Shown piece after piece: positions 53,725 to 64,000 of a DNA stretch of 64,000 nucleotides. A program made the position numbers and the translations under genes. Numbering within the stretch: position 1 is the stretch's first letter; the number at the start of each line of letters is the position of its first letter. Source of the stretch: Elgaria multicarinata webbii (taxonomy: Eukaryota > Chordata > Lepidosauria > Squamata > Anguidae); NCBI RefSeq assembly GCF_023053635.1, contig NC_086178.1, positions 89,574,226 to 89,638,225 on the forward strand, in the 5' to 3' direction. The notes beneath the pieces are model-generated. The model had not been told where the DNA came from. It saw nothing but the letters and a program-made list of their open reading frames with translations, and did not search any database.

Positions 53725-54817
53725 ATGCAGTTTAGAAAATATTTTTTATTTGCATATAAAAGTTATTCTATTTTACAATTTAATAAAAGCATATTCCCAT
53801 CATGACTTTTACAACTTTCACATGGTATCTAGAATAAAATACAAAGCTATCTTTAAATGACATAGCTTCATACATTTGCAGCCTGGCACTTACTTTGAAC
53901 TAATCTTTGATAAGCTAATCTTTGTTAAGCTATATTAAAATTATAGCAGACATTAAATGCAATATTCAGTGGAAGCTGTTTTTTCTAACTATTTCTAAGT
54001 TAACATACCTCACCAGGCATGTCTCCTACAAATGTAGAAAGTGTTCTCTCTCTCCCCAATGAAAGAATCTTAAAACTGTGAACTTGACGGCGGCACAGAT
54101 ACAGTTGCTCATAGGTTTTGACCAAACTTCCTGTTTTGCATAAACAAGGGTAAATAAGTACTGAAAGTACAGTTGTAGTGTACACAGTTGCTTCAGTTTC
54201 TTGAAGTCTTAGCCAAGTCAATGGGTGAAGAGGTATAGATTTAAGTTGGGAATGATGGTACGCGACATTTAAGTACATTAACAATTTTAAGTACACTATA
54301 AGATTTCAATCTTGGCTACCTTTCTGCAGTTTCCCCCCAAAACGTGAACAGTTGGTACTGACAACCTTCAACTTTTTATACAATTAGAGGAACTACTAGA
54401 AGTTCACCCAAGCTGTAATCTAATTTAATGCAAATAAATGTTTTGCTGTTAAATATTAAATGGCAAGTCAACTAGTGTTACAACATTATTACTGCTACAG
54501 GAATCAGGATCTTAAGCCGGGCATTATTTGTAATGGAATGTATAAGTAACAGGATATTTGAGGTGAGTAGGTTTCGAATACACAAGCTTTCAGCGTCCCA
54601 TAGAATAGCATAGCTGATCTTGACAAACAAAATTCCAATACAAACATGTAGTCTTTGGCAATTGTTTAAGTTTATACAAAAATAAGACTCTTTGTAAAGA
54701 AAGGTTTAGAGTTCTTCTGTAAACTGGTTCAATATTGCTACAGTTGAATACTGATTTTAAAAGCTTCTGTAGATTCTCCCTTCATCTTGGAGATGGACAG
54801 CTCTTTCTCATAACATG
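53725..54817 (-). other. FAM149B1: FAM149B1 3' UTR
   Basis: Non-coding, AT-rich, mostly repeat-free. On the minus strand AATAAA lies at 53750-53745 (TTTATT on the plus strand), giving a UTR of about 1.1 kb. The end is inferred from the signal only. Confidence 0.6.
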
Positions 54818-54885
54818 CTACAGGGGCTTGCTTCTTGATCCACCTCGGCTGTGAGTTCTCACAGAACCATATAACTGAAGACCTA
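54818..54885 (-). CDS. FAM149B1: FAM149B1 terminal coding exon
   Basis: Codes [20 protein letters not shown], then L and TAG (54820-54818). Acceptor gttttttgcttag. Frame chosen by match to the human ending GPQLHGSTKSQSGGRPVSR. Confidence 0.9.
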
Positions 54886-57800
54886 CTAAGCAAAAAACAG
54901 ATTAGGTTTTGAAAGAAACTGTACTACTCAAAGTCTATTTCGTGCCTATGGTGATGTTAATCATTACCCACGAAAACTCATGCCACAATAAACCTGTTGA
55001 GAATGATTTGAAAGTGCATGTGCTCACGTGGTAGAAGAAGAACATTTTGATGGGGTGCATTCTAAGCCCAAGCAGGTGAAAGGGTTGTGCCACTTCAGCC
55101 TCTGTAAATTTGAATTTGCTCTCAGGACCAATTTATACGTTTCCTTGAAAGGTGTAGTTGCTGCTTTCCAGAAGATTTCCCATGCTACTCTGCTAACTAT
55201 ACAAAATTGTGATCACGAGGAAGGGCTACTGCCGCATCCTGTGTCAGTAAGGAGACACTGGCATAGGAAATAACCACATCATCACTCCCTCCTATATAAT
55301 TGGAACATTAAAAAAGTGGTGTGGAAGCGACCAAGGGAGAAGTAGCCATCCTGCTCCTGCAATGGAGGTACCAGACCTCAACAATCAAGATGCAATTGCA
55401 GTTTTCTTCCTGTTATTAAAAGTTAACACATACTTCTGAAACTTCAGAAGCTTTACTAAATGTTTCTATCCAATTTCAAATTAACTTACAAACCAAAACA
55501 AATCCCATGATTTTTTATTCAAAAAATGGTATGCTTTTAATAAAAAGTTGTATGATTTAACTGAATACTCTCATTTTAAATAATTAATTTCTCAAGTGAT
55601 GGATTATAGGTTCCACATCTGAAGCAAGTTACTGTATTATCTTATTAAACTACATAGCCTTAAGACAGAGATAAAATTAAAGGCACAATCCAGTGGGTCT
55701 CCCAAGCCTAGCATTGTACACATGCAAGTTTCTACATGTGCAGAAGGGGGAAACTTAGGTTAGCAGTAAGGGAATCCTGCATGCAAGAAGGTAAGGAAAT
55801 GGTGAGGAATTCGATCATCCTCCAGGTCAATTAAGTAATTACACTTTTTAATATATTGAGAACAGATACAGTAGCCAGCTGCAAGAAACTGCTGGAAAAG
55901 GTATGTAATAAACTGCTTTTCAAGGCCACTGGTGAGTTAAAAGGTAGATTGTAATAAACTTTTTAAAAAAGAAAAAAAGTAAACTGCTAGCTATATTCAC
56001 CAGTGAAATAAGGAAATTAACACTGCCTGCAAGTTCAAAATTTTAAAAAATAAACAATTTGGTCAACGTTGCCAGTAAAATACAAAACAGGGCATCTATG
56101 TCTGTACAGAAGTGTGAATTTTAGCAAGTGCAATGATAGAAGCTTCAACTGCGGAAAATCTTTTCCACATAGTTATCTGAAAAGGCATGAAGCCCTATAT
56201 TAGCTTCAGCGTAGCAATTGTAATTATGCTGTCTGATGTCTGCAATATTTCATCAGGCTGAAAATATGGGTATGCAATTAAGAAACACATTGCTACATTA
56301 GTGTATATTTAGTATGTAGGACTGAAGAAGTATGGACCTGAAGACACCTTGGCTATAGAAAGGACTTGAAACTCAGATTTCAAAGAATGCAAGATTCAGA
56401 ACAGGTACCAGATAAGAGAATCTTTCCAACACTCCTTAAAAAAAAAAGGCGGGACGAGACCATGACATGATGATCTAAACATCTTTCCCAGAAATGTGAT
56501 CCTAAACTTTTTGTGAAAATCACTCCTAGTAGGTTTCTTTGTACAAGTAAATGATATATGCTTAATTAAGAATTGAAAATACAATAAATTATGCTTGCAA
56601 ATCAAGCTTGAATAAGAGTAGCTCCAAATATGATGGTTCTGTGATACCTGTGGGATCTTTCTTCTGTATGAAACTCTTTGCATTAAGTCATCTGAATAAG
56701 CCTTCCTCCAGGTACCACAGTCATCTGAAAATCAGCTGATGGCTACAATAAGAAGGACACAAAGAAGAGAGAATAGTCTCAGGATGCTATAAACATGTTT
56801 TGGCCTCTTGCTTTTTATTAGAAATACTAGCATAAGAATCTGTTGTAAATAATTTCTGCAGATAGAAGGTCTAATAAAAAGCAAGAGGCCAAAACAAGAA
56901 TTTGTTTCTAGCATCCTGAGATTATTCTCTCTTTTGGTGTTCATCTTGGATGCTCACCCGCCTTGCACCCTACACTGAGAAGGACTTCCCCAGTATTGAT
57001 GCTCTCCTTGTAGATTGCTCTTTATGGAATGGCCTCCTGGCCCATTCTCATTTCACTTTTAGGAGAATGGTCAAGACACCTGGCTATATGAGCAGGCTGC
57101 AGTGGGTGTTTTGATTTTCTTATGAGCGTCATCACACAGGGGAAATCACGTTTCCTTACTGTTGCTTCTCCACCCTCTTTTGTCCCTCATTACTTCCTCT
57201 TTCTGCTCAGAGGAGAAAGCGGAAGTAAACAAAGACCATGTGGCTTATTCAGGGGCTGTTTTAATCACACTGCAAACTGGCATGCAAACACTTTACATAG
57301 GTTGTGTTTCAACAGCCCTAAGTTGCTTTTATAAGGGAAGAGATGCTGAAAAAGAATCCCTCAGGAAAACCCAGTGGGGCCCAATCCAGCAAAGTTTGCT
57401 GTTATTAGTCCCACTGAAAGCAGCGGGATAGGATTTATCTGTGACAAACTTTGGCTAAATTGAAAGAATGAATAAATAAATACAGTTGGAACACACACTG
57501 GTGTGTATGCTGAACAGTAGAAATGACAGCAACAGAAACTACAGATGTAATCCCAGACTACAAACTAAACATTTGACAAAATGACTAACTACATTTCAGA
57601 AAGGATGCTAAATATTTTATGAGATATGATCAAATGAATGACATACTTTTTGAAATCAATTGCCTCTTACTTCTTACCCAATGGAGGATGATCTTCTTTG
57701 TCCTCCTCATCCTCATTAAGGAAGTGACCAAGAGGCTGATGGTGGAAAGAATTAATATAGGAAGAACTAGATATCCCTAAACTGACTCCCATCACTCCTA

Positions 57801-60800
57801 CGTTAACAGAATCTGTAGAGTAATAAAGAATTCAGCATTAAAACTGTTGTAAATTAGTTGTACAAAAGTCCTTTTAAGCAATACGTGTTCAATTCTGGAC
57901 CTACCTGTGCCTGCAGATCCTTTACTGTTTCGTGGTTGATTAGCATAATCAATAACAGTGCAAGAACGACGATACTGTGAGTCTGGCTAAAAGATCAAAT
58001 ACAATTGTTATACCAGGTCAGGATGTTACAATGTGAAAATATTGAAAGGGCATGGTCTTCCCCCATGCAAGAAGGGGGTCCTCACAGTCGAAAAGAACCA
58101 TGTTTCTTCTCTCCCTGCACCTTTGCATGAAGAGGCAGCACTCCAGGAGATTATGGGGAAATAGGAAGTCTGTGCGTCTTCCATATCCCCATCCCCCTCT
58201 GCATTGTTGTCAGATCTCAAATAACTGAAAATCATGATGAAAAGGATGTAGTGTCCTGATGTGCTGCTTCCACACAAACAGCAGTGTGTGGAGGGAATGA
58301 ACTGCACCCTGTGTGTGTGAATATTCAATTTTCCCACCAGGAAGGATTATCTCTATCTATTTCATTGTGACGGAACAGAGGAAGATACAAACAGTAAAGA
58401 ATTTTGAAAGATGACACAGACAACCCCGAAGTTTCTCTATGCTTAAATGAAAGCTGCGCCTCAATTTTTCATTAATGGTAATACTCAACAGTAAGCTATG
58501 CAGTCAAGCAAGGATTACACACTATCACAGTATTTATAAAATGGGCATAAAGTCAGCAGGATACTCTGAATCTGAAAGTCATGCTGAAAACTCCTATCTC
58601 TTTCTCTAAGGAAAGGGAGCATTTGCAATGTTAACAAATATGCAGATAAGGATCAAAACTCAATTCGGATTTTCATCTTGTAATAGCTAGGAAAGCTAGG
58701 GCAACTTAGAAGTGACCTGTACAGATTCTAATCGGTAGCCAATAGTTTAAAAGCTATGGATGCAGTCCAAAGGGTTTTGTACCTAGAGTTACATTTTTTC
58801 TGATGTTTTATTGCAGAAAATAATAGGATGCTGCAAACAGTGGGCTCTGAATTGTATCCTACCCACAGAGATAGCAAAACAAATATCTACCTATCTAGGT
58901 CTTAATGTAATTTTGACACACCTTACCCAAAATGCATGTGATGTATTGGGCCTGGAGAAACTATCGGGTAATAAAAATCTTTCATGCATCGGTTGATGGT
59001 TAATTTCATCTGCTATTGCACTGCGAGCCCGGCTAGCATTTCCCCGGGATTTCTGCCAAGTAAAGAGAAGAAATAATTGGTTTTAGATGGAACTTTATAC
59101 TAAAAGAGCTAAAAAAGCCACTCTCTGCACTAGCAGAAAAATCCCAACCCCTAGATTCATTAGCTGGGAAAGAAGGAGTGTCAGGATGGGATGGAGATGC
59201 CCTCCCCCAATGTAAGGGAACAACAGTACTTGTTGCAGGTTGTTCATTTGCTGAAGATTAAAGCCAAAGAAAGAGACCAGCCTGTTCTCTCCCTTGTCAA
59301 TACGCTGCATAATATCAGCATAGCATTGTGCTTCTAGGCTGACAGCCTGAAGAAATCAAAGTAGGCCACTCAAAACCTGCAAAAGCATTAACAATACTGA
59401 AGATTCAGTATCTGAGTTTGGAGGGTGCAGTTCGTTTAAAAATGCAATGACTTTTATAAAAATTCTCTTGGAAATCCTTAACACTAGAAACCTATTTTCA
59501 AAATCCCAACCAATTCTTGGTATTTTACAGTGAGTTCCAAGTGCTGAGGTTTATAGGAACGCCTATAATGCTGGGACTTGATTTCTTGCAACAGAACAGA
59601 TGGCTTACCATTTGCTTTTGGGATCCCAAATGTTCTGTCACATCTACAGTACTAATAGGAGGCAAGAGATTATTTCTGCTCAGCGGCATTGGGGAAGGTG
59701 ATGACAGTTGCTCATTTGCAGCAGAGCTGGAAAACAACAATTAATAAAAGATATGCATTTGCACTAGAAATGGCAAGAGTGATGTGAGCTCAGGTTAACT
59801 AACGAAATGAAGTGCGCATGCAAATTGATGAAAAACATCGGATGGTTGGGAGTTAATGAAATTGCGGCTAAATGGTGAGCTCTACATTGGTTGAAATTTC
59901 AGGCAGAGATGAAAAGTGAAGGAATCTAACATGCATTTTTCAAGGTTTATGTCTAATATACCATCATTCAAGAATACAAAGTGGTTGCATTTATGTCACT
60001 TCCAATTATGATGCCTCAATTTTTCCTCCTAGGTTAGTATATAATAACCATAACTCTGTCATCCACAGGTAACCTGTCACCCCTCATAACTTAACTTAAT
60101 TTCATAGCAAGGGCTTTATTCATATTGTTTCACACCAATTAAAAGACACACAATTTCACAGTTGCTTATAGATCTATAAAATGCCTCCCTTGTGACTCAC
60201 TTCTCAATGCTAGTTGTCTTGTATCTCTGGAAAATAATGGTAAACATGATTCAGTCAGATGGGTCTCCAGAATTTTAAGTGCTATACTTGAGAAATGGCT
60301 TGAGGTACCATCTCCACATGCCATCCATTGTTAAATCACCAGAGAAAAGTATGATATGTATGAGCTCAGACACAGGAAACATACCAATGAAACAAGGCAA
60401 GCTATTATTGGCATCTGAAGCAAATATCATACTGTGAAGCTAAGTGACTAGTGTAACAAGCATCTTGGCATATGGCTGAAATGGATGAAAAAAGAGCTTT
60501 AAACTCAACACAAGTAAGATAGATGTTGTTTGTGTACTTCTATTAGATCTATACCTTGGTTATCTTGAGGGATGATTACCGCAGAGCTCTCTATCTGGGC
60601 TGTAGAATGGAAAATACACAATAGCTGCAACTGGTTGAGGCTGAAGCAGCCAATCCCCTTTAGCACTACCATACTACCTCACAATTTCATACCAGACTCA
60701 AAGGGAGTCCTAGTCTTGCCTCTCTCTCTTCACATGTTTAGCTGGCACCTCTCAGTGCCTGAGATAAAACAACAACAACATACCGAAGAGATAAAACTCA

Positions 60801-62853
60801 AAACTTTTAAGCAAACAACAAAAAGAGGAGTTGTGGAGAGAAAAATTGAGTATCACACGTCTAACAAGGAAAAAAAACAATTTATTCTGAATGATATAAA
60901 AGCACTAGTAGCACCAATAGCACACCATCCAACACTAATGGCACAATACCCTATCCCTCTGCAATGCATAGGGGATAAACTAATTCTGGGGGTTGCTTTT
61001 TAAAAAGGTATTATATGTTCCTTATTGGAAAGGAGTAACACAGCCTCCACAAAGCTCCCCTCACTTTAAGGAAGGAATTTAAAATGGGATAGCTGGTTTG
61101 CTTAAGGGTTTTCACAAGCATTCCCGCTCTTCAATAGCAGCACACTTAGCTTCAAAAACGGTAAAAGCTCATAAAATAGCATAGGGTTAAAGGAGTGGAT
61201 ATGAAGGGGAATTGTGTCATCCATCAATGATATCACAGGGACTATCAACAGTTGCTTGTTGTAAGAATTGGAAAGGCTCCAGCTCTTACAAAAATGCTAT
61301 GAGGAAGAGCTTAGAAACATGAAGTTATTTTCAGGGACAGACTTTTTTCTTTTTGCAAAACTAAACAGATGAGGTTACAGTGACTTCTTATTTAACTGCT
61401 TCTTTCACACACGCTGCCTGATTGTCACAGATTTGATCCTATAAGGCTGAATATTTGCACAGAGAAAGAGGGACTCATCAACATACAGTCGCGTTCCTCT
61501 GATGACTTCATCCATAGGTCTTGGTGTCCCTGAGCGAGAATAACTGGTGTTGATAGGATGCAGGGTACGTGGTGGTGGATTACGTCTTCTAGCAGACTGT
61601 GCAGAATAGGACAGAGAAGAAGTACTGAGCTCAAGTGGGCGATTTGGCCGAGCTCTGGTTGACAGGATAGAACTGGAGCCTGGTCTCATAAGCAATCTGT
61701 CATCCAAGTCTCTGACACCAAGGGAGGGAAAAGCAGAGGAGCAAAAGGAAATATCCATTGACTGATTTCACACTATCAGCATAAATTAACTAAGTGCAAC
61801 ACACTACAAATGCAGCTATGACATAAACATCCTGCTCATAACACCTATGTGTAAGAAAGGCATCACCGCCCTTAATATTTCTGTTCAGGGGTTGTTGTGT
61901 TGGGAGAACCCAGCAAGCATGGGTTATGCAAGGGTTAAACAATCCTCACACAACTCTAGAACAGACAATGGTTTATGCAAGGGTTATGGGTTGGATATGT
62001 AGAGAAGCGCCTGTGAGGGCCATGGCTTGTTGTTGGTTAAATCTTCCATGTCAAGCCATGCCGTGTCATCTGAACCAGGTCATTAATTTTTGCTGAACCT
62101 GGCTCCCAGGTTAGGGAATGTCTTCCCCACAACATATCAGTCTCTTTGTCCATTGACATTATTAGATCCTGCCCACCACCCCACCACCCAAAAACTTCCA
62201 CTTGTGGTGGCATGGAGCAGAACCTTTTCACAGCTGTGGAAAGCATCATCAAAATCTGGCTGACTCAGACTATAGTTTTTTTTAAGGTGGTGGAAATTAA
62301 TTTTGTCAGGCATTTCCTGATCCCTAATGGAAATGACTAGTACTGTATACTATTTCATATATGGATTTTGGTTGCTGCTTTGTTATGTTTTTTATCTGGT
62401 TTGAATTCAACGACAGGATAAAACCTCTAATTATGTTTCTTCAACTGTCTTTATTTCGTTATAACTGTCACTTCAAACCCTGATCCCACAACACATTTAA
62501 TCATGTGTCTAAACTGAAGCATCCGGATTTCCTATTCAGTTTAATACAATTATACTTATTCTTTTTTAATTAGGCATGTTTAACTGCCTACCTGGCAAGG
62601 GATCTATACTACTTCCCATAGGATACATAGAACATGAGAAGATGTTCAAAGGTCAAATATAAAATTAACTATCAAGACGAAGCTTGAACCTCAATACATC
62701 TGCTTCCTTGTCTCTTTAAACAAAAGGCTGCTACTCTTACAGTATTTTGTCCATCAGAGGCAGGTTCCTTTGGTGTACAGGGATCCCATGAATCACCATC
62801 AAACCATTCAAATTACGCTGTGGGCCACTGCTTGTTCCTTGAGAGAGATTTAC
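54818..62853 (-). CDS. FAM149B1: FAM149B1, ciliary protein (C-terminal seven coding exons, 5' partial)
   Basis: FAM149B1 is needed for normal primary cilia; human mutations cause a Joubert-type ciliopathy. Seven minus-strand exons (62853-62741, 61711-61487, 59726-59609, 59052-58927, 57986-57905, 57812-57678, 54885-54818) join in frame to 288 codons and a TAG stop. Landmarks match the human C-terminal half as I recall it: [67 protein letters not shown], and the end [20 protein letters not shown]. The region is Ser/Pro/Arg-rich with no membrane segment or enzyme motif, fitting a largely disordered C-terminus. The N-terminal conserved domain and start lie to the right of the window. DNAJC9 converges from the left, as in human. 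The exon at 57812-57678 has no counterpart I can recall in the human protein. Confidence 0.93.
56763..56933. repeat. Long inverted repeat in the FAM149B1 last intron
   Basis: Arms 56763-56821 and 56870-56933 are reverse complements with only a couple of mismatches and one indel of about 6 nt (shared blocks agagagaata, ctcaggatgct, ttttggcctcttgcttttta). The spacer is about 48 bp. The pre-mRNA would fold into a stem of about 58 bp. Confidence 0.85.
57678..57812 (-). CDS. FAM149B1: FAM149B1 exon, acidic penultimate exon
   Basis: 135 nt, a multiple of three, coding [20 protein letters not shown], then [20 protein letters not shown] and DHPPL. Acceptor ttactctacag, donor gtaaga. Its phases fit both neighbours, so it reads in or out without a frameshift. 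I do not recall these residues in the human protein, so it may be a lineage-specific or optional exon. Confidence 0.82.
57905..57986 (-). CDS. FAM149B1: FAM149B1 exon
   Basis: 82 nt coding [20 protein letters not shown], then SKGSAGT plus one base. Acceptor tcttttag, donor gtaggt. QYRRSC is a clear family landmark. Confidence 0.92.
58927..59052 (-). CDS. FAM149B1: FAM149B1 exon
   Basis: Forty-two codons in phase 0 coding [20 protein letters not shown], then [22 protein letters not shown]. Acceptor cttggcag, donor gtaagg. Confidence 0.92.
59609..59726 (-). CDS. FAM149B1: FAM149B1 exon
   Basis: 118 nt coding [20 protein letters not shown], then [19 protein letters not shown]. Acceptor tgttttccag, donor gtaagc. 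Confidence 0.93.
61487..61711 (-). CDS. FAM149B1: FAM149B1 exon
   Basis: 225 nt coding [32 protein letters not shown] and MDEVIRGTR. Acceptor ttggtgtcag, donor gtatgt. This is the most clearly conserved exon of the set. Confidence 0.94.
61885..62105. mobile_element. MITE-like repeat, second copy
   Basis: catgggttatgcaagggtta, caatcctcacacaactctag and gccatggcttgttgttggtt are shared with 37235-37480. It lies between the first two visible FAM149B1 exons. Confidence 0.5.
62741..62853 (-). CDS. FAM149B1: FAM149B1 exon (first visible)
   Basis: Codes [20 protein letters not shown], then [17 protein letters not shown] plus two bases. Acceptor AG just right of 62853 (cctgcag), donor gtaaga. Aligns with the human segment ending LSLMDKLL. 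Confidence 0.9.
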
Positions 62854-64000
62854 CTGCAGGTTACGAGAAATTAAATTTACCCTCAGCATTAAGTGAAATA
62901 TATTAATGTCCACTTTCAATGTTCATGCTTACAAAAAAAAAAAAAGAAGTTAGAAAAGAGAATGTAATTTTCAACACCTTCAAGAAAAGCTAGGTATATC
63001 CTCAAATTGTTCTGAGATGTAAGAAGCCATTAATTGTCTTATAAAAAGAACACCTAATGCATGTATTTTGCAATACATGCTGCTTATTATATGACACAGT
63101 TCCACAACCAAGATGCTAATTTACATGAAGCATTTAAGTTACTTAAATTTAACAGAAATCAAGCTGGACAAATTAATTTTAGCCCAGGCAACCTTTCAGC
63201 TCACCTGTGTAAACACATCTTCATGGCAATATGGTTACATTTGTACTCTTTGTAAGTACCACCAACTAACTGCTTGGTCTTAAGCACGTTTGCATGGAAG
63301 TCTGACAGACCAATTTCAGGGGAACTTAATTCCAACTGCATAAAGCTCAGGATTGCTGCATGTATCACCGCTGATAAAATGACGTAATTGTCAGGAATCA
63401 GGGAGAGGAGTCACCTGTTGATCCACTCACTCTTATACACGTTCTTAGCAACAGCTTAACTCACTTGTAGGGCTAGAGCATCAGTGAGGCAGCTGGATTT
63501 AGAACAACTGCTTCTCTTCTCAAGTCAGATGAAGGGGCTAATCTCTTCAGTCCTTCCTTCTTTCTAGCAAGCTTTTTATTACTTCACTTCTAAAACCGTA
63601 ACAGCTGGCTAGAGCAGCTTCTGTGCTAAGAATCATACAATGCCTACCGTATCCAAAGAAGTAGAGGTGTACAGAAGCACTTCAGTGCATTCAGTTCACT
63701 TTCTGCCCTAGAAGAGCAGCTTTTCTGGCAGGCACAAGGGTTACAGTAAAAGCTGACATCAGAATAGCCCAGCTGCACACGAAGCCCCAATGTGTTTAGA
63801 AGTACAGGGCGAATCTACAATCCTCAAAAGACTTAAGATAAGCACAAATCTCACTAAAGTTTATTAGATTTATGACTGAATTTATTCAAGAGTCACAGCC
63901 TGGATTTGCTATCCTGGAATGTTAGTGATGCCTAACTAATCTAAATACTAAAAAAAAAGGAATACAATGGTAGAATGTTTTTTTTTTTTTTTGCCACTGC
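62854..64000 (-). other. FAM149B1 intron upstream of the first visible exon
   Basis: I looked on the minus strand for the preceding conserved exon and found none. A-rich runs occur at about 62932-62945 and a T-run at 63980-63992. No repeat recognised. Confidence 0.55.

Noticed and set aside
60572-61003. Open frame of 143 codons on the plus strand inside FAM149B1
   Set aside because: No family resemblance, lies in an intron of the opposite-strand gene, and the residues look like translated AT-rich DNA.

Overview
The window is nuclear DNA from a vertebrate, almost certainly a squamate reptile (a lizard or snake). Four protein-coding genes with ordinary GT-AG introns can be read exon by exon. 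The DNA between their exons is crowded with reptile-type repeats: CR1 and L2-clade LINE ends, an RTE/BovB terminus that codes the BovB-type C-terminus, a tRNA-headed SINE, hAT-like and foldback MITEs, and one solo LTR. BovB plus near-identical L2-type copies points to a squamate. No bacterial, phage or CRISPR content was seen.

Layout. (1) 1-16239 is intron 1 of UBE2D1; its first exon (residues 1-8) must lie upstream of the window. (2) UBE2D1 (+) has coding exons 2-7 between 16240 and 26861, with a 3' UTR to about 27665 or possibly 29640. (3) 29640-31560 is intergenic and holds a long hairpin and a (GT)n tract. (4) TFAM (+) has a CpG-island promoter at 31560-32370 carrying ETS/GABP, NRF-1, E-box and GC-box matches, then seven coding exons from 32009 to 39067 encoding 274 aa. 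(5) 39525-43700 is repeat-filled intergenic DNA. (6) DNAJC9 (+) has a CpG-island promoter at about 43700-44440 and five exons from 44213 to 49966 encoding 260 aa. (7) 50375-53740 is intergenic: CR1, a MITE, and a minus-strand LINE interrupted by a solo LTR. (8) FAM149B1 (-) shows its last seven coding exons from 62853 down to 54818; upstream exons lie beyond the right edge.

How the genes relate. UBE2D1 is a ubiquitin-conjugating E2. TFAM packages and transcribes mitochondrial DNA. DNAJC9 is a J-domain histone co-chaperone. FAM149B1 is a ciliary protein. They do not form a pathway; the interest is in arrangement. UBE2D1-TFAM and the tail-to-tail DNAJC9/FAM149B1 pair are each neighbours in human, but from memory the two pairs lie many megabases apart on human chromosome 10. 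The TFAM-DNAJC9 junction here is therefore a candidate rearrangement point.

The most notable non-gene signals are a decayed tandem copy of TFAM exon 4 in intron 3, a CpG-rich element built of 205-bp tandem units in UBE2D1 intron 1, two long inverted repeats (30761-30883 and 56763-56933), an L2-type LINE nested in a SINE, and an acidic penultimate exon in FAM149B1 not recalled from the human protein. I did not find a clearly new biological system. All similarity statements are by eye from remembered family sequences.
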